Of a stretch of 64,000 bases of DNA, positions 9,591 to 19,094 are shown piece after piece (position 1 is the stretch's first letter; every line of letters starts with the position of its first letter). Made by a program: the position numbers and the translations under genes. The DNA is from Methylosinus sporium (GTDB lineage Bacteria > Pseudomonadota > Alphaproteobacteria > Rhizobiales > Beijerinckiaceae). The stretch covers positions 1-64,000 of the forward strand of contig NZ_PUIV01000018.1 of the NCBI RefSeq assembly GCF_003113265.1. Reading direction: 5' to 3'. The notes under the pieces are model-generated. The model saw only the letters and a list, made by a program, of their open reading frames with translations, did no database searches and was not told where the DNA came from.

Positions 9591-9763
9591 GGTGGCGCGC
9601 TCGAACCGGCGCGCAAATCGCAGGATGTGAGCGGGATGTGTCGTCGCGCCTCACTAGAAATCCGCCCTGAACTCGGCTATAGGACGAAAAAATATCCTCC
9701 GTTCGCCGCGCGGATTGCGGCCGGCGCGACGAACGGATCTCCATGCTCGGAGTCCGCCCTCCC

Positions 9764-10570
9764 ATGTCGCTCGAACCATTCGGATATATTCCTTTGTCGT
9801 TGTTCGCCTGGGCCGCGCAGATGATCGCGTTCCATGGGATCGGCTACGCATTCGAATGGTGCGATTCGACCGGCCGGCTGCGACGCTTCAAGGTTCGCGA
9901 TCTCGATCGCATGAGCTATCGCGCGCTGCTGCCGCGCGTATTGTTCAACCAGACGGCGATTCTGCTGCCCTCCATGCTGGCGGTCGAATATCTCGGCCTC
10001 GCCTTCGTCGGCGCGCCGCATCTGACCTGGACCGCGCTCGTCCTCACCATGATCGGAATGCTGATCGGTCATGATGTGGTGCAATATGTCGCCCATCGCC
10101 ATCTGCTGCATCATCCGGCGCTGATGAATCGGCTCGGCCATGCGCTGCACCACCAGACCGGCGCCAGCAAGGCGATCAGCGCCTGCTATCAGTCGAGCGC
10201 GGATTTCTTCTTCGAGATCGTGCTGCCCTATCTGCTGCCATTGGTTCTCGTCGGCGGCGGCGGCGCCAGCGTCGCCTTTCACTTGTGGACGACCAGCCTC
10301 GGCGCGCTCGGAGGGCTCTATGAGCATTCGGGCTATGATTTCGGCCTCGCCTTCCGCGATCCCGCCGCGACCGGCTGGCGCAAGCGGCTCAACGCCGCGC
10401 TCGACCATCTCACCACCAGCATGGCGCACGGCTATCACCACACGCGCGGCAATGTGAGCTTCTCCGACGGCTTCGGCACGCCCGGCATTTGCGATACGCT
10501 GTTCAAGACGCGCTGGGACCTCGTGCCGGAGCGCGTGCGGCGAAGAGAGCGGGCGGCGGCCTCCGCCTGA
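9764..10570 (+). CDS. Fatty acid hydroxylase/sterol desaturase family membrane protein
   Basis: A 268-aa integral membrane di-iron oxygenase of the sterol desaturase/fatty acid hydroxylase superfamily. The histidine clusters that bind the iron pair are present: HDVVQYVAHRHLLHH, HALHHQTG and HGYHHTRGN, placed after the expected hydrophobic spans. The substrate cannot be told from sequence; hopanoid, sterol, carotenoid or lipid A acyl chains are all possible. Being next to lpxC suggests an envelope lipid. An upstream ATG at 9743 would add seven residues. No partner gene is adjacent. Confidence 0.85.
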   Translation: MSLEPFGYIPLSLFAWAAQMIAFHGIGYAFEWCDSTGRLRRFKVRDLDRMSYRALLPRVLFNQTAILLPSMLAVEYLGLAFVGAPHLTWTALVLTMIGMLIGHDVVQYVAHRHLLHHPALMNRLGHALHHQTGASKAISACYQSSADFFFEIVLPYLLPLVLVGGGGASVAFHLWTTSLGALGGLYEHSGYDFGLAFRDPAATGWRKRLNAALDHLTTSMAHGYHHTRGNVSFSDGFGTPGICDTLFKTRWDLVPERVRRRERAAASA

Positions 10571-10766
10571 CGTTTCGGTCTTCCGGCAGCATTTCGCCTT
10601 CGCGCGAAAGTCTCGACCGCAAAGGGCGGCGCGCGCCATAATCTCGCCCGATCCGGCACGTCTCTTCGAAACAGGGGAGGGCGTTCGTACGAGCGCCTTC
10701 CCGAGTGGCGCCCTTCGGCGAATTGGTTTAGAGAAGCTTAAATAACGTCCCCGCGAGGCCGAATCC

Positions 10767-11660
10767 ATGATCGCAAGCCCGTTTCGCCCCACAGATCTCG
10801 CGCGCGCAGCGCTGGCGGCGGTCCTCGTCGCGGCTCTCCCGGCGGCCAAGGGACGCGCCGATATTCTCGACAGCATAACGAGCGGCTTCGGCCTGTTCTC
10901 CGGCGAGAAATACAAGACCGAGATTCTCCCCGAAATCCCGGCCGAGGATATCTATAATCAGGGCCTAGCCCGCATGGAGAAGCATGATTACGAGAACGCC
11001 GCCAAGAAGTTCGGCGAGCTCGAGAAGCAATATCCCTTCTCGCAATGGGCGCGCAAAGGCCTCTTGATGCAGACCTTCGCCCAATATCAAAAGCCCGCCT
11101 ATGACGATGCGGTCGCCTCGGCGCAGCGCTACATCGGCCTCTATCCGACCTCTCCCGACACGCCCTATATGTACTATCTCGCGGGAATGTCTTATTATAA
11201 TCAGGTCCCGGCGGTGATGCAGGACCAGGAGAGCGCGGAGAAGGCGCTGGCCATTTTCACCCAGCTCGTCGAGAAATTCCCCAAGTCGGAATATGTGACC
11301 GACGTCAAATACAAGATCCAGGTGGCGCGCGACCAGCTCGCCGCCAAGGATATGATGGTCGGCCGCTTCTATCTGACGCGGAAGAATTATCCGGCCGCGG
11401 TCAATCGCTTCCACGACGTGCTCGCCAAATATCAGACGACCCGCCACGCCGAGGAGGCGCTGTATCGGTTGACGGAAGCCTATTTCGCCATGGGCGTCGT
11501 CAATGAGGCGCAGACGGCGGCTGCAATTCTGGGGCATAATTTCCCCGATTCGTCCTGGTACAAGGACGCGCATTCGCTGCTCGCGACGGGCGGCGTCGCG
11601 CCCGAGGAACATCATGGCTCCTGGCTCTCCAAGATCGGCAAGACGCTCGGCTCCAGCTGA
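10767..11660 (+). CDS. bamD: Outer membrane assembly factor BamD (YfiO/ComL)
   Basis: BamD is the essential TPR protein of the BAM complex that folds outer-membrane beta-barrels. The 297-aa sequence has the YfiO start IYNQGLARMEKHDYENAAKK and the family motifs GLLMQTFAQYQ and MYYLAGMSYYNQ, with about five TPR repeats. BamD is normally a lipoprotein, but no lipobox cysteine is visible: the N-terminal stretch AALAAVLVAALPAAKGRAD ends like a signal-peptidase I site, and no Cys occurs in the first 60 residues. It is followed 47 bases later by recN, as in other Rhizobiales. Confidence 0.93.
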   Translation: MIASPFRPTDLARAALAAVLVAALPAAKGRADILDSITSGFGLFSGEKYKTEILPEIPAEDIYNQGLARMEKHDYENAAKKFGELEKQYPFSQWARKGLLMQTFAQYQKPAYDDAVASAQRYIGLYPTSPDTPYMYYLAGMSYYNQVPAVMQDQESAEKALAIFTQLVEKFPKSEYVTDVKYKIQVARDQLAAKDMMVGRFYLTRKNYPAAVNRFHDVLAKYQTTRHAEEALYRLTEAYFAMGVVNEAQTAAAILGHNFPDSSWYKDAHSLLATGGVAPEEHHGSWLSKIGKTLGSS

Positions 11661-11707
11661 GCGTTCGCGAGGGCGAGCCGAGGGGGCCGGAAGAGTAGAG
11701 CGCGCTC

Positions 11708-13384
11708 ATGCTCGTCCGTTTGTCTATCCGTGATATCGTTCTCATCGACAGGCTCGATCTCGAATTCTCGTCTGGCCTGACGACGCTGACCGGCGAGACC
11801 GGCGCCGGCAAATCCATCCTTCTCGACGCTTTCCTGCTGGCGCTGGGCGCGCGCGGCGACGCTTCGCTCGTGCGCGCCGGCGAGGAGCAGGGGCAGGTGA
11901 CGGCGGCTTTCGATCTGCCGCGCGACCATCCCGCGCTCGCCGCGGCGCGCGAGTTCGGCCTCGACGCCGAGGATGAGCTGGTCTTGCGCCGCGTGCAGAC
12001 CAGCGACGGCCGCACACGCGCCTTCGTCAATGATCAGCCGGCCAGCGCCCAGGCGCTGCGCGCCATCGGCGCCTCGCTGGTCGAGATCCATTGCCAGCAC
12101 GATGATCGCGCGCTCGTCGATCCGAGCGCGCATCGGGCGCTCGTCGACGCCCATGGCGCGCTCGGCGACAGAGCCGCGCAGGTGCGCGAGCTGTATGGCG
12201 CATTGCAGCGCGCGCGCCGCGAGCTGGCCGAGGAGGAGGCGCGCGTCGCCAAGGCGCGCGCCGAGGCCGATTATCTGCGCCACGCCAATGAGGAGTTGGA
12301 CGCGCTGGCGCCGCAGCCCGGCGAGGAGGCCGCGCTGGCCGAGCGGCGCCAGACCATGCAGCGCTCCGAGAAAGTGGCCGGCGATCTGCGCGACGCGCTC
12401 GAGGCTTTTTCCGGCGATCATTCGCCCGCCGGCGAAATCGCCTCCGCCGCCCGTCGTCTGGAACGGCGCGCGACCCAGGCGCCGCAGCTGATCGAGCCGC
12501 CGGCCAAGGCGCTCGCTCAGGCGCTCGATGCGCTCTCCCTGGCCGAGCAGGCGCTGGAGCAGGCGCTCCGCGACGCCGATTTCGACCCGCGTGAATTAGA
12601 GCGCATAGAGGAGCGGCTGTTCGCGCTGCGCGGGGCCGCGCGCAAGCATCAGACCAGCGTCGACGCGCTGCCCGCGCTCGCCGAGCGTTTCGCCGCCGAT
12701 CTCGCCGCGCTGGACGCCGGCGAGGCGCGCATCGTGACGCTGAGCGAGGCTGTCGCCAGAGCGCAGGCCGCCTACGCCAAGGCGGCGGAAAGCCTTTCGG
12801 CGGCGCGGCGCGCGGCGGCCAAGACGCTCGACGCTCTGGTGGAGGGCGAGCTGAAGCCCTTGAAGCTGGAAGGCGCGCGCTTTCGCACGGAGATCGTTAG
12901 CGATCCTGCGACCGGCGGGGCGGAGGGCTATGACCGCGTGGAGTTCTGGGTGCAGACCAATCCGGGCTCGCGGCCCGGCCCGCTCGTAAAAGTCGCCTCC
13001 GGCGGCGAGCTCGCGCGCTTCATGCTGGCGCTGAAAGTCGTGCTCGCCGATCGCGGCTCGGCGCCCACGCTGGTTTTCGACGAGATCGACACGGGGGTCG
13101 GCGGCGCGGTGGCGGACGCCATCGGCCAGCGTCTGGCGCGGCTCGCGAAACGTGCGCAAGTGCTCACCGTCACCCATGCGCCGCAAGTGGCGGCGCGCGC
13201 CGGCCGGCATTTGCGCATCGCCAAGGGCGCTGTGAAAGGCAAGGCGAAAGATCATGTGGCGACGCGCGTCGCCGAGCTGGAGGAGGCGGAGCGGCGCGAG
13301 GAGATCGCCCGTATGCTCTCGGGCGCGGCGATCACCGACGAGGCCCGCGCGGCGGCCCGCCGGCTGCTGGAAGGGGCGGGGTAG
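11708..13384 (+). CDS. recN: DNA repair protein RecN
   Basis: RecN is an SMC-like ATPase that acts in double-strand break repair. The 558-aa protein shows Walker A GETGAGKSILLDAF near residue 30, the RecN motif LVEIHCQHDDRALVDPSAH, a central coiled-coil half rich in Ala, Glu and Arg, the ABC signature SGGELARFMLALK and Walker B TLVFDEIDTGVGG. Length and order are standard. It starts 47 bases after bamD and probably shares its transcript. Confidence 0.96.
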   Translation: MLVRLSIRDIVLIDRLDLEFSSGLTTLTGETGAGKSILLDAFLLALGARGDASLVRAGEEQGQVTAAFDLPRDHPALAAAREFGLDAEDELVLRRVQTSDGRTRAFVNDQPASAQALRAIGASLVEIHCQHDDRALVDPSAHRALVDAHGALGDRAAQVRELYGALQRARRELAEEEARVAKARAEADYLRHANEELDALAPQPGEEAALAERRQTMQRSEKVAGDLRDALEAFSGDHSPAGEIASAARRLERRATQAPQLIEPPAKALAQALDALSLAEQALEQALRDADFDPRELERIEERLFALRGAARKHQTSVDALPALAERFAADLAALDAGEARIVTLSEAVARAQAAYAKAAESLSAARRAAAKTLDALVEGELKPLKLEGARFRTEIVSDPATGGAEGYDRVEFWVQTNPGSRPGPLVKVASGGELARFMLALKVVLADRGSAPTLVFDEIDTGVGGAVADAIGQRLARLAKRAQVLTVTHAPQVAARAGRHLRIAKGAVKGKAKDHVATRVAELEEAERREEIARMLSGAAITDEARAAARRLLEGAG

Positions 13385-13421
13385 GACGCCTCCGCCGCTC
13401 TCGAGCCCCGTACGGATTCGC

Positions 13422-13473
13422 GCCGATTTGGCGAAAGCTCGATCTCGGGTTAAGAAGCGCTAACCAAATCGGC
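13422..13473. promoter_or_regulatory. Inverted repeat before the lytic transglycosylase gene
   Basis: GCCGATTTGG (13422-13431) and its exact reverse complement CCAAATCGGC (13464-13473) flank 32 bases. The second arm ends 12 bases before the next start codon and lies beside its ribosome site (GGGAGGA). It could be an operator or a hairpin limiting translation; no regulator is identified. Confidence 0.45.
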
Positions 13474-13485
13474 TCGGGAGGACGA

Positions 13486-14175
13486 ATGAGACTGGCGATT
13501 TGCGCGGCGACGGCCGCCATGGGCTTTGCGCTCGCGGGCTGCAATTCTTACGCTCCCGAGAATCAATTCGTCGCCAAGGCGGTGGACGAGCCGCCGCCGC
13601 CGAAGGCGAAGCTCTCGCAGCGCGAGAAGCTGGAAGACAGCATTTCCCGCTGCGCTCGCACTTACGACATTCCCGAATCGCTGATCCATACCGCGGTGCG
13701 CCGCGAAAGCAATTACAATCCCGCCGCCAAGAACGGGCCCTATTGGGGCCTGATGCAGATTCGCTACGATACGGCGCGTAGCGTCGGCTACAGCGGCCCG
13801 GCCAAGGGCCTGCTCGACGCCGAGACCAATCTCTCTTATGCCGGCGCCTATCTCGCCAACGCCTTCCGCGTCGCCGGCGGCGACGCGCAAAGGGCCATTC
13901 AGCTCTACGCCAAGGGTTTCTATTACGAGGCCAAGCGCAAGGGGCTGCTCGGCCAGATGGCCAGCGGGCGCTCGGTCACGGATGAGCAGAGCGAGCCGAT
14001 CGCGCCCGCCGTGGCGAAAGCCGAGCCGCAGCCGTTCGTGCTGGCTGCGATCGATATTCCCGCCGGCAAGCATGTCAGGGCGGCGGAACCGCAGGCCCAG
14101 CCGGAGCCGGTCATGATGTATACGGAGGCGCAGGCTCCGATCGCGCTCGAGGCGCAGACGGCGCAGCAGCAGTAG
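13486..14175 (+). CDS. Lytic transglycosylase lipoprotein (SLT domain)
   Basis: A 229-aa exported lipoprotein with the lipobox LAGC at residues 17-20. It contains a Slt/GEWL-type muramidase domain that cleaves peptidoglycan glycan strands to 1,6-anhydro products. The catalytic Glu lies in RRESNYNPAAKN, followed by YWGLMQIRYDTARSVGY and NLSYAGAYLANA. The Pro/Ala/Gln-rich tail (about 170-229) looks disordered. GGGAGGA precedes the ATG at good spacing. The anchoring membrane (inner or outer) is not certain. Confidence 0.9.
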   Translation: MRLAICAATAAMGFALAGCNSYAPENQFVAKAVDEPPPPKAKLSQREKLEDSISRCARTYDIPESLIHTAVRRESNYNPAAKNGPYWGLMQIRYDTARSVGYSGPAKGLLDAETNLSYAGAYLANAFRVAGGDAQRAIQLYAKGFYYEAKRKGLLGQMASGRSVTDEQSEPIAPAVAKAEPQPFVLAAIDIPAGKHVRAAEPQAQPEPVMMYTEAQAPIALEAQTAQQQ

Positions 14176-14285
14176 AGCCGCCGGTTCTCAGTCGTTCTAC
14201 GGGGCGGGGATTTCGTTCTGTTCATGTTTCCCGCGTCACGGCCGCGCTCGTCGCGGGGCATGACGCGGCTGCATAGGAATCGTCG

Positions 14286-14318
14286 AGCCGGGCTCGGAGC
14301 TTCGGCCCGAGCCCGGCT
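14286..14318. promoter_or_regulatory. Strong GC hairpin upstream of the chorismate mutase gene
   Basis: A perfect 12-bp stem (AGCCGGGCTCGG with CCGAGCCCGGCT) closes a 9-base loop. No T-run follows, so a classical terminator is unlikely. It lies in the 213-base gap before an aromatic amino-acid gene and could be an attenuator or simply a repeat. Confidence 0.45.
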
Positions 14319-14388
14319 GCTCGCATTGCCTCCCGCGCCGCGCTGGCCTAAGACAGCCCGCCGCCCTTTTCGCCACCAGCACGCGCCG

Positions 14389-15264
14389 ATGCGAGACGAT
14401 TCTTTGCCCAAGATCGAGACCGAAACGCTCGCGGATCTGCGCGACGAGATCGACCGCATCGATCGCGAGATGCATGGCCTGCTCATGCAGCGCGGCGAGA
14501 TCATCGATCGGCTGATCGCGGTCAAAGGGCCGAACGGCGCCTCCGCCTTTCGCCCGGACCGCGAGGCGAAGATGATGCGCGCGCTGGTCTCGCGGCATAG
14601 GGGCCTGTTGCCGGTCGATACGGTCGAGGGCATTTGGCGCATCATCGTCTCCACCTTCACCTATATGCAGGCGGAATACTCCCTCCACGCCGATGATTCC
14701 GGCGGCGACGCCGCCATGCGCGACAGCGCGCGCTTCCACTTCGGCTTCACCGTGCCTTATGCCGCGCATCATGGCGCGGGCGCCGTGGTCGCGGCGGTGG
14801 CGGGCTCCAAGGGCGATCTAGGAATGCTGCGCTCCGCCGGCGCGCAGGAGGAGGGCGCCTGGTGGGCGAGGCTCGTCGGCGAAAACGCGCCCAAGATCAT
14901 CGCGCGCCTGCCCTTCGTCGAGCGGCCCAATCATCCGGCCGGCCTGCCGGTGCTGATCGTCGCGAAACCCCTGGCCGAGGCCGCCTCGCAGGATATCGCC
15001 CTCTATGCGCTCACGCTGCCGAAATGGCATCCGGCCGCCCCTGCGGCGATCGACGCGCTGGCCGGCGAGATTCTCGCCACCGCGCCGCATGGCGGGGAGC
15101 TGTCTCTGCTCGTCGCCGCGCCCGGCCATGTGAAAGCCGCGCAATTTGTGGAAGAGCTGGCGCGCGCCGGCGTCGGCCGCGTCCGCGCCGAGCCGGTCGG
15201 CAGTCATGCGGCGCGTTTCGAATTGGACACTGCCCGCAGCGGCGTTTTTGCCCCGAGGAGTTGA
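14389..15264 (+). CDS. Chorismate mutase (AroQ-type)
   Basis: Chorismate mutase converts chorismate to prephenate for Phe and Tyr. Residues about 11-95 form an AroQ helical domain: [20 protein letters not shown], then [13 protein letters not shown] and [16 protein letters not shown], with Arg and Lys at the expected binding positions. The remaining 190 residues have no obvious prephenate-dehydratase motifs and look like the C-terminal domain found with this gene in Rhizobiales. The ATG at 14389 is chosen; a TTG at 14401 is possible. The next gene, hisC, starts 5 bases after the stop. Confidence 0.85.
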   Translation: MRDDSLPKIETETLADLRDEIDRIDREMHGLLMQRGEIIDRLIAVKGPNGASAFRPDREAKMMRALVSRHRGLLPVDTVEGIWRIIVSTFTYMQAEYSLHADDSGGDAAMRDSARFHFGFTVPYAAHHGAGAVVAAVAGSKGDLGMLRSAGAQEEGAWWARLVGENAPKIIARLPFVERPNHPAGLPVLIVAKPLAEAASQDIALYALTLPKWHPAAPAAIDALAGEILATAPHGGELSLLVAAPGHVKAAQFVEELARAGVGRVRAEPVGSHAARFELDTARSGVFAPRS

Positions 15265-15268
15265 CGAG

Positions 15269-16390
15269 ATGACCAAACCTGTCGTGCGTCGAAGCGTGCT
15301 GGCGATCGACGCTTACGTGCCCGGCAAGAGCGCCGCGCCGGGCGCCGCGCGCGTCTTCAAGCTCTCGGCCAATGAGACGCCGCTCGGCCCGTCTCCCAAA
15401 GCCGTGGACGCGCTGCGCGCGCTGGCGCCGAAGATCGCCGCCTATCCCGACGGCTCGGCGACGCGGCTGCGGCAGGCGATCGGCGCGGCGCATGGGCTCG
15501 ACCCGGAGCGCATCGTCTGCGGCGCGGGCTCGGACGATATTCTGGCGCTGCTCGCGCATGCTTTCATCGAGCCGGGCGACGAGGGAATCTACACGCAATA
15601 TGGATTCCTGGAGTATCGCATCGTCATTCTCGCGGCGGGCGGCGTTCCGGTCATCGCGCCGGAGACGAATTACAAGGCGAGCGTCGACGCGATTTTGGAG
15701 CGGGTGACGGAGCGCACGAAAATCGTCTTCCTCGCCAATCCCAATAATCCGACCGGGACCTATCTGCCGAAGTCGGAAATACTGCGGCTCGCCGATGCGC
15801 TGCCGCCGCATGTCGTGCTCGTCATCGACGCCGCCTATGCGGAATATGTGCGCGCCGAGGATTATTCGGCGGCTCTCGAGCTCGCCGCGACGCGCGACAA
15901 TGTGGTGACGACGCGCACCTTCTCGAAAATCTACGGCCTCGCCGGGCTGCGGCTCGGCTGGGGCTATGGCGCGGCGCCGATCATGGATGCGCTGAACCGG
16001 CTGCGCGGCCCTTTCAATGTCAGCGCCGCGGCGATCGAGGCGGGCATAGAGGCGGTGCAGGACAAGGCGCATGTCGAGGCGGCGATCGCGCATAATGCGC
16101 GCTGGCTGCCTTTCCTTACGCGCGAGATCGAGGCGGTGGGGCTCGAGGTGCTGCCGAGCGTCGCGAATTTTATCGCCATTCGCTTTCCCGATGAGGCGGG
16201 GCGCACGGCGGCGGACGCCGATCGTTTCCTCACCTCGCGCGGGCTCGTGCTGCGCGCGATCGGCGCTTATGGAATGCCGCAATTCTTGCGGTTGACCGTC
16301 GGCTCGGAGGAGGCCGATCGCCTCGTCGTCGCGGCGCTCGGCGAATTCACCGCCTCATGGCGCGCGGCGCCGCGGGCCGCGCATGGCTGA
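15269..16390 (+). CDS. hisC: Histidinol-phosphate/aromatic aminotransferase
   Basis: A PLP-dependent class I/II aminotransferase of 373 aa. HisC converts imidazole-acetol phosphate to histidinol phosphate, and homologues in this context also transaminate phenylpyruvate or hydroxyphenylpyruvate. Seen are [14 protein letters not shown] at the N-terminus, [22 protein letters not shown], the PLP lysine in [17 protein letters not shown] and the carboxylate-binding Arg in [12 protein letters not shown]. It lies between chorismate mutase and tyrC (8-base overlap), which favours an aromatic amino-acid role. Confidence 0.93.
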   Translation: MTKPVVRRSVLAIDAYVPGKSAAPGAARVFKLSANETPLGPSPKAVDALRALAPKIAAYPDGSATRLRQAIGAAHGLDPERIVCGAGSDDILALLAHAFIEPGDEGIYTQYGFLEYRIVILAAGGVPVIAPETNYKASVDAILERVTERTKIVFLANPNNPTGTYLPKSEILRLADALPPHVVLVIDAAYAEYVRAEDYSAALELAATRDNVVTTRTFSKIYGLAGLRLGWGYGAAPIMDALNRLRGPFNVSAAAIEAGIEAVQDKAHVEAAIAHNARWLPFLTREIEAVGLEVLPSVANFIAIRFPDEAGRTAADADRFLTSRGLVLRAIGAYGMPQFLRLTVGSEEADRLVVAALGEFTASWRAAPRAAHG

Positions 16391-17318
16391 CGCGCGCGCG
16401 CCGATCTTCGAGAAGGTCGCGCTGATCGGCCTCGGCCTCATCGGCTCGTCGATCGCGCGCGGCGCTCGCGCCTATGGCGCCGCGACTCGCATCGCCGCGA
16501 GCGACGCCTCGGAACAAGTGTGCGCGCGCGTGCGTGAGCTCGGCATAGCCGATGAAACCACCGCCGATCTCGCGCAGACCGTGACGGGCGCCGATCTCGT
16601 CATTCTCTGCGTGCCGGTCGGCGCTTGCGGAGAGGTTGCGCGCGTGATCGCGCCGCATCTTTCGCCGGGCGCCATTCTCTCCGACGTCGGCTCGGTGAAG
16701 GGCGCGATTGTCGCGCAGGTCGCGCCGCATGTGCCCGCGAGCGCGCATTTCATCCCCGCGCATCCGATCGCCGGCACGGAATATTCCGGCCCGGACGCCG
16801 GCTTCGCGACGCTGTTTCAGAATCGCTGGTGCATTCTCACGCCCCAGGACGGTTTCGACGGCGAGGCGGTGAGGAAGCTCTCGGCCTTTTGGACGCGGCT
16901 CGGCGCCAATGTCGAGACGATGAGCGCGACGCATCATGATCTGGTGCTCGCGGTGACGAGCCATCTGCCGCATCTCATCGCTTACAATATCGTCGGCACG
17001 GCCGCCGATCTCGAGGAGGTCACGCAGTCGGAGGTGATCAAATTCTCGGCCTCCGGCTTTCGTGATTTCACGCGTATCGCCGCCTCCGACCCGACCATGT
17101 GGCGCGACATTTTCTTGAACAACAAGGACGCCGTGCTGGAGATGCTCGGCCGTTTCGACGAGGATTTGACGGCGCTGCGCCGCATGATCCGCACCGGCGA
17201 CGGCGACGGACTGTTCGCGCTGTTCACGCGCACGCGCGCCATCCGCCGCAGCATCATCGAGCAGGGGCAGGATACGGCGGCGCCGGATTTCGGACGCTCG
17301 GCGCCGCGCGAGGAGTGA
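16383..17318 (+). CDS. tyrC: Prephenate/arogenate dehydrogenase
   Basis: A 311-aa NAD(P)-dependent dehydrogenase making 4-hydroxyphenylpyruvate or tyrosine from prephenate or arogenate. It opens with the Rossmann motif [20 protein letters not shown], followed by [10 protein letters not shown] and [17 protein letters not shown], which are hallmarks of the TyrA family, and the helical half contains [20 protein letters not shown]. It overlaps hisC by 8 bases. Cyclohexadienyl specificity is inferred from order, not proved. Confidence 0.93.
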   Translation: MADARAPIFEKVALIGLGLIGSSIARGARAYGAATRIAASDASEQVCARVRELGIADETTADLAQTVTGADLVILCVPVGACGEVARVIAPHLSPGAILSDVGSVKGAIVAQVAPHVPASAHFIPAHPIAGTEYSGPDAGFATLFQNRWCILTPQDGFDGEAVRKLSAFWTRLGANVETMSATHHDLVLAVTSHLPHLIAYNIVGTAADLEEVTQSEVIKFSASGFRDFTRIAASDPTMWRDIFLNNKDAVLEMLGRFDEDLTALRRMIRTGDGDGLFALFTRTRAIRRSIIEQGQDTAAPDFGRSAPREE

Positions 17319-17398
17319 CGGTCGGGATCTTTCCAAAGCGCGCGGATTGGCGGAAGCTTCATCGATAGATTTTTTCATGTTCTTTCGAGAGTTCTTCG

Positions 17399-18403
17399 AT
17401 GACGCCGAGCATCCATCGATCCGATCCGAACCGACGTCCCGATCATGACTTCGTCGATGGCGAGCTGAAGTTTCTGGTCGTCGGCAATTTTTGCCGTCTG
17501 TTGGACAAGAGGCGGACGCCCGGTCGAATCGAAGCGGTCATGCCGTCTTCCGCGTCGTTTCGTTGGCGGATACTCGACTTCGAGGATGCCGGGGCGCATT
17601 GGGACGTTCCTTTCGAAAAAGTCGTCGAGCTCCAGTTCGAGATCGGAAGCGACGAAGAGCCGCCGTCGATCGTCGACGAATTTCGAAAAGAGATCGAAAA
17701 ATTCCGACATTCGCTCGTCGTGAGAGCGTCGCTCGTCGAGAGAGAGGCGACGCTGCGCCGCATTCGCGAGGAGGCGTCGGCGATCGAGGAGCGGCTCAGA
17801 GCCGACCTGCCCGCTTTGCGCGACCTCTCGGTCCTGGAGTGGCAGGCCGCGACAGCGATCCCGATCGCGTTACAAAATTACATGGAGGAGAGCGGTTGCG
17901 CCGAGCAGGAACGCATGACGGCGCAAATCTATGTCTCCAATCCATCATCGGGCGAATGGATCAAGGCCATGGAGATCGTGCTGGCCGAGATGGGGTTGAA
18001 GGATTTCGTCGGCCGCGCGATCCGCTCCGAAGGTCTTTTCGAGGGAGTCGGGAGCAAGGAGCTTCGTCGGCGATATCTACTCGCGCGAATGGCTTTTCTT
18101 CGAGCGTTATTTCGCCTGCTCGGTCATGACGAGGTCCGGCTCTTTCGCGGCATGTCGAGCGAAGGCCGATGGCGTAGCGGAGCCGAAAAGCTCTTCTCGT
18201 CATGGACGTTCTCGCCGGACGTCGCGAGGAGCTTCGCCACCTTCGACGGTGACGGGCGTATGCGGCAGTCCTACTTGGTCATGAGAACATTCCCCGTCGA
18301 GAAGCTCTTCATGACCTGCATCGAAACGCAGCAGATGAGGGAACGCTTTCAGGAGGCCGAGGCGGTGGTGATGCATGACGAGGAGGATCGGCTGCTCTGG
18401 TGA
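17399..18403 (+). CDS. Putative ADP-ribosyltransferase-fold protein (R-S-E type)
   Basis: A 334-aa protein not matched to a named family. Its last third shows an order of motifs like arginine-type ADP-ribosyltransferases: R250 in VRLFRGMSSE, an STS-like serine stretch at 267-272 (SSWTFS) in the NAD-binding position, and an ExE motif at 319-321 (QEAEAVV). The first 140 residues contain a charged helical stretch (EFRKEIEKFRHS, REATLRRIREEASAIEERL). No signal peptide is present. It stands alone between tyrC and a VOC gene, with no antitoxin-like neighbour. Function is inference only; a stress or anti-phage effector is one option. Confidence 0.5.
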   Translation: MTPSIHRSDPNRRPDHDFVDGELKFLVVGNFCRLLDKRRTPGRIEAVMPSSASFRWRILDFEDAGAHWDVPFEKVVELQFEIGSDEEPPSIVDEFRKEIEKFRHSLVVRASLVEREATLRRIREEASAIEERLRADLPALRDLSVLEWQAATAIPIALQNYMEESGCAEQERMTAQIYVSNPSSGEWIKAMEIVLAEMGLKDFVGRAIRSEGLFEGVGSKELRRRYLLARMAFLRALFRLLGHDEVRLFRGMSSEGRWRSGAEKLFSSWTFSPDVARSFATFDGDGRMRQSYLVMRTFPVEKLFMTCIETQQMRERFQEAEAVVMHDEEDRLLW

Positions 18404-18489
18404 TCGTCAGCGCGTCCGACAGCTCCTCGTCGCGCATCCGTCGCCTTCGGCGATGGCGCAGGGCGGCTCGGCGGCCCCCCCTTTTCTGG

Positions 18490-18912
18490 TCAAATGTCGA
18501 ATGTCACATGGCCGTGCGCGTCGATCGGCCACGACGGATTCCAGGCGATCTCCCATGCGTGGTCGTCGGGATCGGCGACATAGCCGCGAAAGCCTCCATG
18601 CGGTGGCGCGTCGGCCGGCCGCAAAAGCGCGCCGCCGGCATCCAAGAGCCGTCGCATGACCAGCTCGACATCCTCTTTATTCGAGACATTATGCGCGAGC
18701 GAGAAAGCGCCCGGCGTGCGGAGCGCGGAGCGATTCATATCGGCCTCGAGCGCGTCTTTCCGAAAGGCGCCGAGAACGAAGCCGTTCATCTGGTAGAAGA
18801 TGATTTCCGGGCTCTCGAAGACGGGCCTCCAGCCGAAGCCCTCGACATAGAAACGACGCGAGCGCTCCAGATCGGAGACGCCGAGCGTGATGACGGAAAT
18901 CTGCTGTTGCAT
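18490..18912 (-). CDS. VOC (glyoxalase/dioxygenase-fold) family protein
   Basis: A 140-aa single-domain vicinal-oxygen-chelate protein. The N-terminal strand-helix unit reads ISVITLGVSDLERSRRFYVEGFGW and the second half has FRGYVADPDDHAWEIAWNP, where His and Glu are expected metal ligands. The family includes glyoxalases, fosfomycin-resistance proteins and dioxygenases; nothing here picks one. It is read towards the ADP-ribosyltransferase-like gene and has its own short upstream region. Confidence 0.85.
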   Translation of the reverse strand: MQQQISVITLGVSDLERSRRFYVEGFGWRPVFESPEIIFYQMNGFVLGAFRKDALEADMNRSALRTPGAFSLAHNVSNKEDVELVMRRLLDAGGALLRPADAPPHGGFRGYVADPDDHAWEIAWNPSWPIDAHGHVTFDI

Positions 18913-19094
18913 TCCACGACCTCATTGTCCGCCGGCGCGTGATTGCGCAGGCGTTAAAGGCCATGGGACACATCGCGGCGAGCGAAGGTCAGGACCCGCG
19001 ATCGCGGGGATCGGGCCAACCGCACCGATCTCTCCTTTTTTGACGGCTGATTTTTAATCCGCCGCGCGTCGCGGGGCAAGACGAGGAGCGTCGC

